IMG/VR virus record: IMGVR_UViG_3300037070_001066
Coordinates: 1 to 64,000 of that record
Source of the DNA: a virus
Length of the DNA: 64,000 nucleotides
Reading direction: 5' to 3' (one strand)
Below the pieces are notes generated by a model. The model saw nothing but the letters and a program-made list of their open reading frames with translations. It had not been told where the DNA came from and did no database searches. The position numbers and the translations under genes were made by a program. Positions 1 through 9,112 of the stretch are shown here, piece after piece (position 1 is the stretch's first letter; every line of letters starts with the position of its first letter).

Positions 1-122
1 GGAGCAGTTGTCAATGGAGAAATCAATTGTGGTTGTGTACCAAAAATTGCTCCAATGTGATTTTTTAATGTAAGGCCAGACCATGCCTTGCCTTTAATCA
101 TTACAAACTTGCCTAAACTCAT
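1..122 (-). CDS. Partial CDS, N-terminus, possibly major capsid protein
   Basis: Reading leftward, an ATG at 120-122 opens a frame that stays open to the window edge (40 codons, starting MSLGKFVMIK). It follows the scaffold-like gene by 28 nt of AT-rich sequence and probably shares its transcript. I recognise no motif. The order terminase, portal, scaffold, then this gene is the usual tailed-phage order in which the major capsid protein comes next, so the capsid call rests on position only. Confidence 0.4.
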   Translation of the reverse strand, partial: MSLGKFVMIKGKAWSGLTLKNHIGAIFGTQPQLISPLTTA

Positions 123-150
123 TTAATTTTAATTTTAATTTATTATTTAT

Positions 151-1206
151 TTATAACACTAATTCAGAACCAAAGGAACCTCCGTAACTATTAGGATCAG
201 TCATAAAGTCTGGCGTTTTACCATCACCTTCAAAACTAGTCTTACGTAAAGCTTTCTCTAAATTCTTCGTTGCCTTAGATGTAACAGTGGTTTGAAACTT
301 ACCTAAATCAGTAAATCCATTAGTCAGCTCATAAAAGTAATACATCTTAGTATCAAATTTAATTGGATCTAATGAACGTTCTTTCATTAACTTATTCTCA
401 AGTTCACCTGTATTTGGATTCTTACTTACAATCTCAGTCATACTCTTATATACAGCAGTCTGCATTGCTTTAGTGTTAGGAATCCCCTTAACTATTTCAG
501 GAGAGTCAAAGATATAACCTTTGATAGCCTTGTCGATTTGTTCTTGCTCTAGTCTAGCATCTTTAATAGATTGCTCATAACGAGATCTTTCGTACTCCTC
601 TTGTCGTCTTTCAAATTCTTTTAAACTCTCTCTAGATTCAAGTGCGTCCTCTACTATAGTATCTTCACCTAAATCAATTGTTTTCTTAAGTATCTTTCTT
701 GCTCTATCTTCAGATAGACCTTGGTTCATTGCGTCTCTAAATATAATCTCTTTAGCTACTTCTAGATTGTTTCTAAGGAAATCCTCATCTATACTATCTA
801 ACTCCATTACATTTCTTCGAGACTCTGCAATCTTACTTACATCAAGGTTATCTAGATATTCATTTAATCTATTCTGAGCCTGAATATCAATCTCTTGTTT
901 AACAACTCCAACTAAATCGTCAGGTGTTAATATTTTATCAGAAGACTCTAGTGAAGGAATAATTCCTTGTTCAAAAAGAACATTGGCTAGGGAAGAATAA
1001 AGGTTGGGAGAAGATTCATCGCCTGAATCATCCTCTTCACTATCATCGCCTTCTTCCCCATCTACGTTCTCCGGATTTTCCTCCTCGACAGGTTCATTAT
1101 CATTAATTATATCATCGTCTTGTTCTTCGACATCATCGTCAAAGCCGTCGTAACTTAGTTCCATACCAGAACCAAATATTGACATTAAATCGTCATTCTC
1201 TTCCAT
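151..1206 (-). CDS. Acidic coiled-coil protein, probable capsid scaffold
   Basis: 351 residues. The first 65 or so are almost purely acidic, with runs of D and E (residues 16-63). A long charged helical region with many KE/RQ heptad-like stretches follows (roughly 100-235), then a less charged C-terminus. An acidic, helical protein just downstream of portal and before the probable capsid gene is the classic profile of a scaffolding protein, which directs procapsid assembly and leaves before packaging. No serine-protease motif is visible, so a fused maturation protease is not supported. It has its own promoter (-7 box 1233-1240, -33 box 1261-1264). The function is inferred from composition and gene order. 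Confidence 0.55.
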   Translation of the reverse strand: MEENDDLMSIFGSGMELSYDGFDDDVEEQDDDIINDNEPVEEENPENVDGEEGDDSEEDDSGDESSPNLYSSLANVLFEQGIIPSLESSDKILTPDDLVGVVKQEIDIQAQNRLNEYLDNLDVSKIAESRRNVMELDSIDEDFLRNNLEVAKEIIFRDAMNQGLSEDRARKILKKTIDLGEDTIVEDALESRESLKEFERRQEEYERSRYEQSIKDARLEQEQIDKAIKGYIFDSPEIVKGIPNTKAMQTAVYKSMTEIVSKNPNTGELENKLMKERSLDPIKFDTKMYYFYELTNGFTDLGKFQTTVTSKATKNLEKALRKTSFEGDGKTPDFMTDPNSYGGSFGSELVL

Positions 1207-1232
1207 AATTCTCCCATTTATTATAAAGTTAG

Positions 1233-1308
1233 CAAATATAACATAAAACTATTTTTTTTCCAAACAAAATCACAAATATTTTGATAAATTTGATATTAAG
1301 TAATAGCT
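1233..1308 (-). promoter_or_regulatory. Bacteroidota-type promoter with upstream conserved box (late promoter 1)
   Basis: Read leftward: AGCTATTACTTAATAT box at 1293-1308, 28 nt, TTTG at 1261-1264, 20 nt, TATATTTG at 1233-1240. The TTTG/TANNTTTG pair matches the known -33/-7 consensus of the Bacteroidota primary sigma factor. The box begins within 2 nt of the portal stop codon. The promoter drives the scaffold-like and probable capsid genes. The same box, at the same 28-nt distance, occurs at 3810-3825 and 13097-13112. Confidence 0.75.
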
Positions 1309-1309
1309 T

Positions 1310-3718
1310 TTATTTAGTTGTGGTTTTCTTCTTGATTCTAGATATGGAGTTAGATTCTTTTTTAAGCACTACATCGTCTGCATGTTTCTTCATGTCATTG
1401 TCTAATGCTTTCATTTTAAGAATGTAATCATCTCTTCTTTTTTGAACATCTAAATCAAACTTGTCTCTAGCAAGAGGATCTTCAATACCATCTTCGGCTT
1501 CAACTTCACCATCACCTACTGAAGCACTAAGTTCAGCTATATAACGTTTAGTATCATTATCTCTTTGATTAAGCATATCTTCTTGTTGCATTTTTTTATT
1601 CTCTAGATCAGCTTGTTGAGCCATTGCAGCTTGTTGGTCTTTAGATTGTTGTTGAGAAGCTTCTTGTGCTCTTTGATGTTGCAACTCTTCTGCTTCCTCT
1701 AATCTTCTTCTCATGTCCATTAATGAAGGGCTAAAGTAAATATCCATAATAGTAGACATGCTTCCGCCATTTTGAACGAATGCTTGTGCGCTTTGCTTAA
1801 TGAATTGTTCAAGCTCTTGTGTTTTACTAGAATTGGTACAAACTATCCCATAGTCATTTTCAGAGAACTCATCTCCTTCTAAATTAAGAATTTGAATAGA
1901 CTGATCATCTAGAATGTATTGGACTTTCTTATTGTTACCTTTCAATGCTATCTTAGCTGTCTCAAGGAATGTTTCAAGTACTCTTAACTTACACTCTTCA
2001 TGTAACATAAACCAATACTCTGTAATATGGCTAGACTGATTAACAGATCTTTCTACACCACCTACAGTCTCTCTATTACTAATTTGACCTTGACGTTGCG
2101 CTGTAACACCAGCAATCTCACCCATCTCCATTTTAATAAACTCAAGCAATTGAATGTGTTGTTGAATGTAAGAACCTGTCTCCATATCTATTACACGTCC
2201 ACCTTGAGTATTCATAGAACCAGCAAGCTTACCTGTAGCGGCACCTTGATTTCCCTCTTTAAACGAGTCGATCACAGCAATCTTATTTACGACTGCGAAG
2301 TGCATCCATTTATCAATCTCCCAGTTCTCAGGTACCTTAGCGATGTCTAATTCAAAGATCTTACCGTAGTTAGAAGCAATAGCCTTATTAAGTCTATCCC
2401 AAATAACATCATACATGTATTGGTAATTCTTACATCTATCTACTAGAGATACTGCTTTAGATTGATTAGTATTGTAAATCTGTCCTACAATCCCAGGACT
2501 ACATATTGATGGATTGTTTATTCTATTATATTGAACTTTACGTGGTTTAACATTTAGATAAATATCTTTACCTATCTTAACACCTTCCCACCATTCATTC
2601 ACCCATAGCTTCTCAACTTCTTCTCCTAATGTTGGATCTGGTATATATTCTTCTGATGCAATTTTAGATTGCTCATTACCATACTCATCATAGAATTTAA
2701 CTTTCTTAATCTGTTTAATTGATTTCCAGAACACTTTTAATACACGTATGTTGCCTGTATCATCTGTATAGTTAGATCCAAAGAAGTGACCATTAAGTTC
2801 AGCTAAGTTAAAGATTGTGTCATACATTCCTTCTACGCCAGTATTCAATGCATCACGTAACAATACGTGGTTGTTCTGATCATCTGAATAACTTCCTTTA
2901 GATGAAGTTGTAGAATACTCTAAGATATAATCTATATCCTCAGGTTTCAATTCATCATGATAGTTATCTATAATCTTATTAGGAGACCAGTGATCTTGTA
3001 TAATAATAATAGAAGAGTCTTCTATTCTGTCTGAATTACCTGATCTAACTGAGTGAACCTTAAGTGGATTAAGTTTAATAAGAACAGGTTCGTCTTGAAC
3101 TATATCACATTGATAGATCTCTTCAGCAAAGATTAAAGCATCTTTAAATCCATCATTAAATGTTCTTGCGAATCGTTGTTCTTGGTAATAGTGTCTTATA
3201 ATTTGATTTGCTGTCTTCTCTCTAATGTCTTGCCAAGTATACTTCATATGCTTACCAAGTTCTTCCATCTTAGCCTTTAACTCATCATCTTGATAGTTGG
3301 CTTCAAAGAACTCTTGCATCCTTTGTAAGAGAAAAGCTTTCTTGTCTTCCTCTTTCTTAGATATAGCATCTGGATTTGTAACTACAAAAGACCAATCAAA
3401 TCTTCTTTTAATTTCCTCACCTACTAATAGATCTATCTTAGGTACTAATATAGGATTGTGAGGCAAATTATCTGGTACGAAACTAGCATCTATCTGATGT
3501 GGATTAACCACATTAGTTAAATCTCTAATGTCAACAATACCATTATATAAATTAAGGTTTATAATTTTGTTTTGCAAACTCTTTCTAACCCTTTCATTAT
3601 TGTAGAATGAGTGTCTGTCTGCATAGTCAATGTTACTGATCCTCCATTCCTTAGTCTTCTCCTTGTAAGGAAGACGCTGTCTAGGCATTATCAGACTATT
3701 AATCATTGGTACTGGCAT
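1310..3718 (-). CDS. Portal protein
   Basis: 802 residues, the size range of crAss-like portals. Portals form the dodecameric ring at one capsid vertex through which DNA enters and leaves. The N-terminal 60 residues are basic (PRQRLPYKEKTKEW), followed by long alpha/beta segments rich in W, Y and N. The C-terminal 150 residues form a Q/E/K-rich helix (about 670-740) and end in a lysine tail (KKKTTTK). The position directly downstream of the large terminase, from which it is separated only by a promoter, supports the call. The large rightward open frames inside it are shadows. The family call comes from remembered sequence character and context, not from a search. Confidence 0.75.
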   Translation of the reverse strand: MPVPMINSLIMPRQRLPYKEKTKEWRISNIDYADRHSFYNNERVRKSLQNKIINLNLYNGIVDIRDLTNVVNPHQIDASFVPDNLPHNPILVPKIDLLVGEEIKRRFDWSFVVTNPDAISKKEEDKKAFLLQRMQEFFEANYQDDELKAKMEELGKHMKYTWQDIREKTANQIIRHYYQEQRFARTFNDGFKDALIFAEEIYQCDIVQDEPVLIKLNPLKVHSVRSGNSDRIEDSSIIIIQDHWSPNKIIDNYHDELKPEDIDYILEYSTTSSKGSYSDDQNNHVLLRDALNTGVEGMYDTIFNLAELNGHFFGSNYTDDTGNIRVLKVFWKSIKQIKKVKFYDEYGNEQSKIASEEYIPDPTLGEEVEKLWVNEWWEGVKIGKDIYLNVKPRKVQYNRINNPSICSPGIVGQIYNTNQSKAVSLVDRCKNYQYMYDVIWDRLNKAIASNYGKIFELDIAKVPENWEIDKWMHFAVVNKIAVIDSFKEGNQGAATGKLAGSMNTQGGRVIDMETGSYIQQHIQLLEFIKMEMGEIAGVTAQRQGQISNRETVGGVERSVNQSSHITEYWFMLHEECKLRVLETFLETAKIALKGNNKKVQYILDDQSIQILNLEGDEFSENDYGIVCTNSSKTQELEQFIKQSAQAFVQNGGSMSTIMDIYFSPSLMDMRRRLEEAEELQHQRAQEASQQQSKDQQAAMAQQADLENKKMQQEDMLNQRDNDTKRYIAELSASVGDGEVEAEDGIEDPLARDKFDLDVQKRRDDYILKMKALDNDMKKHADDVVLKKESNSISRIKKKTTTK

Positions 3719-3749
3719 ATCAATAAATTTATTTAATTAATTTAACCCG

Positions 3750-3825
3750 CAAATATAATACATTTTTCTTCTAAATGCAAACTATTATTGGGTTATTATC
3801 AAAATGTTAATATTAAGTAATAGCT
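3750..3825 (-). promoter_or_regulatory. Bacteroidota-type promoter with upstream conserved box (late promoter 2)
   Basis: Read leftward: AGCTATTACTTAATAT at 3810-3825, 28 nt, TTTG at 3778-3781, 20 nt, TATATTTG at 3750-3757. It lies in the 108-nt gap between terminase and portal and would start the portal transcript near 3743. The box sits immediately after the terminase stop codon. Confidence 0.75.
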
Positions 3826-3826
3826 A

Positions 3827-6037
3827 TTATTTAAAATTCCTGCTAAAGAAAGGATCTTCTGATATCTTCTTAATGCGTTTATGTTCATTACTTTTAGCAG
3901 AATTAGTTCTTTTAACTCTATCCTCTCTAAGTATAAATAACATACCTGCAGAAGACACCCTATCGAAGTTACCATCTGAGTTCCAGGCAATACATTCTTC
4001 TAAGTAAGGAATAGTTCTAATAAGGTGTAAATTAAGTCTTTGATCTTCTTCATCTCCTTCGTTGTGTCTTTTTAACATAAATTGAGCTTGCAACAGTCTA
4101 CCCCACTTGTTAACTTCTTTGTTAGCATGTGTACCTTTAGCCTTATTTCCATATAGATTAGTTGCTTTAACCATATCCATATCTTTAAGAATTTGAGGAA
4201 CATCCGCTAAATAGTGTAAACAATTACGAGCATCAAAATAACTAAACAATCCTTTTAAATTAGATTCATAGTTAGCTTCACCATTATAAAACTTCAATAC
4301 ACGTAAGGCTGTTTCATATGCATCATTAGCAAGTCTAGGTCTACCAGTATACTCACAAACTATACGATCTGTGAATGTATCAAATCCGATAATACTAAAT
4401 AAAGAAGTACCGGTATCAGCATCAATAGGGTCAATTCCAAATATATATCTACCCCTTGTAACCACCCCTTCATTATTCTTCTTAGGCATCTCAAATATCT
4501 CAAGACATCCAGTTCTATCTGTATCTGAACTATCATAAGCTCTTAAAGGAAACTTATCTGTAGGCTTCCATTCAACATCTCCAGTAGTTCCATACACTAG
4601 TTCTCCAATATAATGCTCTGCAAGAAAAGCCTCTTTACGAGGTCCAATTGATTCAAGGTAGTCTTTTATATCAGCAACAGGAAACACTGTCCCCTCTGTA
4701 CGCATAATAGCCTCCTGAGGCGTGATAGGTTCCTCTGCCTTTCTCTGAGTAATAGCAGAAGCATCTGATGAACTATATTTAATAGTATGACGTTCCATTA
4801 ATAATTCAAGTATAGCCTTGATAATATCTGGCTCGCCTGTCTTAATATCATAACATCCATTTCTATTTAAATATGCTCCCCAAAAGAATCCACATTCAGT
4901 TTCTCCATGAGCTCCTTTATCATATACATTAGGCAGTCCATATATATTATATGCTGCAGGTCTATAGAACAGCTTTTCAGAACCTGAGAATGAAGCACCT
5001 TCAACACCTCCAGTTCCACCTGCTAACATAAATCCTGTATTCACACTACCATCCTGTACTGCTTTCAAGTTAACGTTCCAAGCTTTCTCTAGATTAGGAA
5101 ACAAACCATCTTCTTCATAATGAATTAATGGTCCTCTAATACCTCTAGCTTTATCTGGGTTATCCTTCATTGATATACAGAATACAGACGATAGGAGCCC
5201 TTTACGTGAACCATATTCATCTTTGTATCCTAACTGTACGTTCATCTCTTTTGTTGCATCTATCGTACGCATACGAGGCAATGGAGTGTGTTCAGCTATC
5301 CAGTCAAGACAGTCAAGTACCTTACCCCATATACCCTTATCACCAGAAAGGAAACCTTTATCTGATGCAAGGTGGAAGTTAGGATTACCTGATCCAGGAA
5401 ACACATACATGTTCCTAGGAGACTCAGATGCATTCTTGAAACTAAATCCAATACCCCTTGTCTTAAGTATCTTACCATGTTTACCTAGGCGCTTTGCTCT
5501 TGCTGTATAGTGATAGTATAGATAATCTCCTAACCATGTCTTAGCAAAGTCTTTAACACGCTCTCCTTGTGAACGTTCTTCTTTCTTACCTTGAGCAATA
5601 ACCTTAGCTAACCATATAGGACTATAGTTCCAATAGAAATACAGCTCTCCTGGAATCCATTCTCCATCTTCACGTACCATTCCATACTTCCAACGTTTAA
5701 GTTCTTCTCTCCAGAATTCAGCATATTCAGATTTAGGATTACTATTTGGCGCTATATTTGTATACTTACCATTACGCTTAAAGAACAATGATCGTTCTCT
5801 AAAGTAATCCATGTTCTCAAGTATATGAGGATTAGTTATATCTACAAGTTTGCGTCCATCATCATACATTGTATCTACAGGTCTATCTTTAACAAACCCA
5901 CGTATATGTTCAGGAGCAATAAGGTTCTTTAAGAACTTTACTGTAGCTAAATACTCTAATAGATTATCCCATACTTCTTTAGGTACTGAATTCTGAAGTT
6001 CTTCTGTTATAGGTGTTTGATATCTGTTTAATTCCAT
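3827..6037 (-). CDS. terL: Terminase large subunit
   Basis: 736 residues. This is the packaging motor ATPase plus nuclease that cuts concatemers and pumps DNA into the procapsid. The N-terminal ATPase half contains the segment ELYFYWNYSPI (about 128-138) and the Arg/Gly-rich segment KTRGIGFSFKNASE (about 192-205) in the adenosine/Walker A region. It also has a Walker B-like acidic run, PLIHYEEDGLF (about 305-315). The nuclease half shows YIFGIDPIDADTGTS (about 535-550), a typical RNaseH-fold first aspartate strand, and a later YFDARNC acidic strand. It overlaps the chaperonin gene by 10 nt, so the two are translationally coupled. Length and motifs fit crAss-like large terminases. No small terminase is recognisable nearby. 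Confidence 0.88.
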   Translation of the reverse strand: MELNRYQTPITEELQNSVPKEVWDNLLEYLATVKFLKNLIAPEHIRGFVKDRPVDTMYDDGRKLVDITNPHILENMDYFRERSLFFKRNGKYTNIAPNSNPKSEYAEFWREELKRWKYGMVREDGEWIPGELYFYWNYSPIWLAKVIAQGKKEERSQGERVKDFAKTWLGDYLYYHYTARAKRLGKHGKILKTRGIGFSFKNASESPRNMYVFPGSGNPNFHLASDKGFLSGDKGIWGKVLDCLDWIAEHTPLPRMRTIDATKEMNVQLGYKDEYGSRKGLLSSVFCISMKDNPDKARGIRGPLIHYEEDGLFPNLEKAWNVNLKAVQDGSVNTGFMLAGGTGGVEGASFSGSEKLFYRPAAYNIYGLPNVYDKGAHGETECGFFWGAYLNRNGCYDIKTGEPDIIKAILELLMERHTIKYSSSDASAITQRKAEEPITPQEAIMRTEGTVFPVADIKDYLESIGPRKEAFLAEHYIGELVYGTTGDVEWKPTDKFPLRAYDSSDTDRTGCLEIFEMPKKNNEGVVTRGRYIFGIDPIDADTGTSLFSIIGFDTFTDRIVCEYTGRPRLANDAYETALRVLKFYNGEANYESNLKGLFSYFDARNCLHYLADVPQILKDMDMVKATNLYGNKAKGTHANKEVNKWGRLLQAQFMLKRHNEGDEEDQRLNLHLIRTIPYLEECIAWNSDGNFDRVSSAGMLFILREDRVKRTNSAKSNEHKRIKKISEDPFFSRNFK

Positions 6038-7491
6038 ACGCTTGGATTAAGTACTATACAGTCTGTAGATAGTACAGTTTTAGCTACTGACGCTGCATTC
6101 TCTAATGCACACCTAGTAACCTTTAATGGATCTATAATGTTATTTAAAAACATATTCTTACTTGTATTAATCTTAGTTCCATTTGCAGCAATCATTCTAA
6201 ATGGAGAAGTAAGCGACTCTGTTATTTGAAACTCTGGAGTGTTTTCTAAATAATCACCAAAGAATAGTTCTAAAGATTTGTACAAAGCAACCCCTCCACC
6301 TTCCACAATACCTTCTTCTAATGCACATGCCACTGCAAGTACTGCATCATCATATCTATCTTTGCGTTCTTTCATTTCAATCTCAGACTTACCGCCTACA
6401 CGTATTAGTGTAGCCTTGGCTGTAAGGTTTTCAATTCTTTTATTTAGAAGGTTCTTGTCGTAGTCAGACAAGTCAGGCAAGTCAGACAATCCTTTAATAC
6501 CATTTACTATCTCATCTACGTTTATATCTTCATGTTTTACAAGTAAAGAATGATTCTTTGTAATTGTACAAGACTCCAGCTTGCCTAAACAGTTCGAATG
6601 AGCTGCTTTTCCTTGCGCTAGAGACACGATCTCTGCTCCAGTGAAGTCTGATATATCTCGAAGAAAATCTTTCCTTACAGGGCCAAATCCAGGAGTCTTA
6701 ATTACACACAGATTTATGTTGCCTGACATTACATTTGTCTCTAACTTACGCATCTCTTTCTCAGACACATGTTCTGCAATGATAAGTAATGATTCATCTA
6801 CAATAGATATCTTTGTCAGAATAGTCTTAAGTAGGTTCAGGTCTTCAATCTTACCATCAACAATCAATACGTGTGGATTACTAAACTCACATGTTTCTTT
6901 AGGAGTGTTTGCAAACCTTTTAGAGAAGAACGACACATCCAATTTCATACCACTAATTTCCTCAATAGCATCTTCCAGACTATTAGACTCTTCTACTTTA
7001 ACTATAGAAGAAAAATTATAAGCCTGTTGAATAATATTACCAATCTGTATATCGTTATTAGCAGATATACTAGCAACATATTTAATGTCTTCACGTTTTA
7101 ATTCTCTTGAATTATCTTTTAAGTGTTGTAATACTTTAGGAATTATATCTTCAAAGGCTTTGTTAATCTCAAGTGAGTTGTAGCCTTTAAGGTTTTGTAT
7201 AAATGCATTTGCCAATACTATTGCTGTAGTAGTTCCATCACCTGCTTGATCTACTGTTCGTTCTGCGACCTCTTTGACAAGGATCGCACCAAGCTGCTCA
7301 ATTGGATCTTTAAAGTTAATTGCTCTAGCAACTGACACTCCATCTTTTGTAACTCGTGGTTGTCCGTACTCATCACATATAATGACAGTTCTCCCACTTG
7401 GTCCCATTGTAGACGCAACTCCAGAATGCAACTTTCTGACTCCTTCGAATAATCTGTTTCTTGCTTCATCTGTAAAAAATATTTCTCCCAT
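6028..7491 (-). CDS. groEL: GroEL-like chaperonin (phage-encoded)
   Basis: 487 residues, against about 545 in bacterial GroEL. It refolds proteins in an ATP-driven double ring in the cytoplasm; in phages it is thought to fold virion proteins. Clear signatures are VASTMGPSGRTV (25-36, nucleotide contact), VTKDGVSVARAI (47-58), the ATP-hydrolysis motif DGTTT (85-89) and EEGIVEGGGVALY near residue 380. The apical domain is present but diverged. The Gly-Gly-Met tail of host GroEL is missing, and the chain ends soon after TDCIVLNPSVWN. It sits directly before terminase with a 10-nt overlap, so it is co-expressed with packaging genes. A GroES-like gene lies 1 kb upstream in the same transcript. Confidence 0.9.
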   Translation of the reverse strand: MGEIFFTDEARNRLFEGVRKLHSGVASTMGPSGRTVIICDEYGQPRVTKDGVSVARAINFKDPIEQLGAILVKEVAERTVDQAGDGTTTAIVLANAFIQNLKGYNSLEINKAFEDIIPKVLQHLKDNSRELKREDIKYVASISANNDIQIGNIIQQAYNFSSIVKVEESNSLEDAIEEISGMKLDVSFFSKRFANTPKETCEFSNPHVLIVDGKIEDLNLLKTILTKISIVDESLLIIAEHVSEKEMRKLETNVMSGNINLCVIKTPGFGPVRKDFLRDISDFTGAEIVSLAQGKAAHSNCLGKLESCTITKNHSLLVKHEDINVDEIVNGIKGLSDLPDLSDYDKNLLNKRIENLTAKATLIRVGGKSEIEMKERKDRYDDAVLAVACALEEGIVEGGGVALYKSLELFFGDYLENTPEFQITESLTSPFRMIAANGTKINTSKNMFLNNIIDPLKVTRCALENAASVAKTVLSTDCIVLNPSVWN

Positions 7492-7493
7492 GA

Positions 7494-8090
7494 TTAATCT
7501 ATTACGAGACCATCCTCAAATAATCCCATTGTTCTACTTCCCCTAGTTCTTCCTTCTAATTCTTTTTGCTCAGCTAACACTTCTTTATAAGCAGCTTTTA
7601 AGTTCTGCATTATCTTTGGAAGCTTCTCTTGAGCAGTTGTAATCATAGGCAACGTAGTTACTGTTGCTCCATTATTAGTTCTCTCTCTTAATAGTTCATC
7701 TGTTATTCTAAGATACTCACTCATATCTCCTACAGATTTAAGTGCATCTTGATATAGTTTTCCAATAACACTTACACTTCTTTCTCTATAGAAAGCTATT
7801 GCTTCTTGTACTTGTCTATCCATTGTCCAATCTTCAGGTAGACCTACATCTTTAATTATCTCCTTTTCTCTTTCTAAATCATTTGTTATATACATATAGT
7901 CAGACCTAATATCTACATAGAAATATATAAATAACATTTCTTTAAATGCAGTTTCTTTATTCCTACTCTTGTCTTTCTTAAGTATAGCCTTGAATGGCAA
8001 TAGTCCCCATGCTTCTGGAGCAATTGTTAGACTGTAATCATGCATTTCAAATATCTTCATATAATGTTGTTTTAAAAAACTATGCCCCAT
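7494..8090 (-). CDS. Hypothetical protein, 198 aa, in packaging operon
   Basis: I do not recognise this protein. It begins MGHSFLKQHYMKIFEMHDYS; the internal Met at residue 11 (8060) is an equally good start. It is mainly helical, with an aromatic-rich segment near 48-60 and a charged C-terminal third (EVLAEQKELEGRTRGS). It stops 2 nt before the GroEL-like start, which implies coupled translation and a role in head morphogenesis or packaging. A small terminase or head-completion role is possible by position but has no motif support. Confidence 0.7.
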   Translation of the reverse strand: MGHSFLKQHYMKIFEMHDYSLTIAPEAWGLLPFKAILKKDKSRNKETAFKEMLFIYFYVDIRSDYMYITNDLEREKEIIKDVGLPEDWTMDRQVQEAIAFYRERSVSVIGKLYQDALKSVGDMSEYLRITDELLRERTNNGATVTTLPMITTAQEKLPKIMQNLKAAYKEVLAEQKELEGRTRGSRTMGLFEDGLVID

Positions 8091-8112
8091 ATAAAATATG
8101 AGGCTAGTTCTA

Positions 8113-8271
8113 TTAACTTACTAAATCATGCAACTTCTTTGTTAATTCAATAATGTAATTATCTTTTTGCTTTAACTCGCTATTCAATTTTTCTATTTGA
8201 ATATCTTTAAACGCATTCATTGATACCAATGCAATTACTACAAATACTAGTATAATTACTGTGTATGCCAT
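8113..8271 (-). CDS. Small membrane-anchored coiled-coil protein
   Basis: 52 residues. The N-terminal half is a single hydrophobic span (VIILVFVVIALVSM, residues 5-18). The rest is a charged helix with heptad-like spacing (IEKLNSELKQKDNYIIEL, about 26-43). The ATG is at 8269-8271, 1 nt before the stop of the 78-aa gene, and the frame closes with TAA at 8113. One membrane span plus a periplasmic coiled coil resembles an inner-membrane spanin or a Rz-like lysis subunit. The position in the structural operon is compatible, but the function is unproven. Confidence 0.65.
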   Translation of the reverse strand: MAYTVIILVFVVIALVSMNAFKDIQIEKLNSELKQKDNYIIELTKKLHDLVS

Positions 8272-8272
8272 C

Positions 8273-8509
8273 TTATGCTTTTTTAGCACGAACCTTTTTA
8301 ACAGGAACTTCTTTCTCTACTACTGGTTCAGATAAATCTTCATACTGACCAATAAACTTAACTACTGCGTCAAATGAATTAATAACTACTATTGCCTCTT
8401 GCAATGTAAATGCTCCAGACTTGTTTGCTGCGTTCAACGCGTTGTTTAATGTAATCAAATTCTCTCTCATAATCTTATCTATTATCTTTTGCTTTAATAA
8501 GTCTTTCAT
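8273..8509 (-). CDS. Hypothetical protein, 78 aa, basic tail
   Basis: Two helices (residues 1-60) are followed by a short acidic patch and a strongly basic C-terminus (VKKVRAKKA). The start at 8509 overlaps the GroES-like gene by 35 nt; a second Met at 8470 would remove the overlap. The basic tail may contact nucleic acid or membrane. The family is unknown. Confidence 0.6.
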   Translation of the reverse strand: MKDLLKQKIIDKIMRENLITLNNALNAANKSGAFTLQEAIVVINSFDAVVKFIGQYEDLSEPVVEKEVPVKKVRAKKA

Positions 8510-8828
8510 CTATTAGTGCATAAGGCACTCCATCTATTTCATATAAATCAACCTTAACCTGCATAACTGCTTCGTATGCATTATTGTCTTCCGACTTTGT
8601 GGCAACCATCATTCTTTCAATATCGATGATTACTTTTTGACCTGGAGATACTTTAATATTCTTCCATTGTATTTCTCCTGCAACTACATATTGAACATCA
8701 TCTAATACATTATCTGAAAATATCAATACACCATCTTCTTCTGCTTTATTCAAAGTAATGAATACTTTACCAAATAAAGGTTCTAAAGGAAATACATTTA
8801 TAACATCTAATACATCATCTTGATTCAT
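8475..8828 (-). CDS. groES: GroES-like co-chaperonin
   Basis: 117 residues from the ATG at 8826-8828. That start overlaps the preceding stop as ATGA, so it is preferred over the Met five codons upstream. The order of strands fits the GroES fold: an N-terminal PLFGKVFITLNK strand, a Gly-containing hairpin (EEDGVLIF) in the mobile-loop position, a VVAGEIQW strand, the KVSPGQKVIIDI turn, and a C-terminal KVDLYEIDGV strand. Co-occurrence with the GroEL-like gene in one transcript strengthens the call. GroES-type lids are very variable in phages (T4 gp31 is an example), so identity rests on pattern rather than close similarity. A structure prediction showing a seven-stranded beta-barrel with a flexible loop would settle it. 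Confidence 0.55.
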   Translation of the reverse strand: MNQDDVLDVINVFPLEPLFGKVFITLNKAEEDGVLIFSDNVLDDVQYVVAGEIQWKNIKVSPGQKVIIDIERMMVATKSEDNNAYEAVMQVKVDLYEIDGVPYALIDERLIKAKDNR

Positions 8829-9112
8829 TCTCTCTTCTCCCATTTCTCTATCAAATTACTTTTTTGTTTCTTAATCTTTTCATATACCATAAAATTAGTA
8901 TATAACTTTCCAATGTGTGTATATATAAAATTAGTTTTAAGTTCTTTAAATTCCTCTTCAGTCATATTATCTTTTACATCTAAATTAGAAATAGTTTCTC
9001 TTGTGAACTTAAACTGAGCTTGTACTATCTTCTTGACAATATCATCCTGTAAGTTAAACTCTAATCCTATACTATGTATTAATTTCTTAAGTCTAGGATC
9101 CTCCGCTTTCAT
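8825..9112 (-). CDS. Hypothetical protein, 95 aa
   Basis: An all-helical, charged small protein with repeated KK/EE pairs and a C-terminal IEKWEKRE helix. Its stop overlaps the GroES-like start as ATGA, and its start lies inside the end of the next upstream gene (20-nt overlap), so all are in one tightly packed operon. I recognise no motif. Confidence 0.65.
   Translation of the reverse strand: MKAEDPRLKKLIHSIGLEFNLQDDIVKKIVQAQFKFTRETISNLDVKDNMTEEEFKELKTNFIYTHIGKLYTNFMVYEKIKKQKSNLIEKWEKRE

Noticed and set aside
2027-2350. 107-aa rightward frame within the portal gene
   Set aside because: It lies wholly in another frame of a clear leftward gene, has no leader, and its Ser/Thr/Leu-rich composition is that of an antisense shadow.
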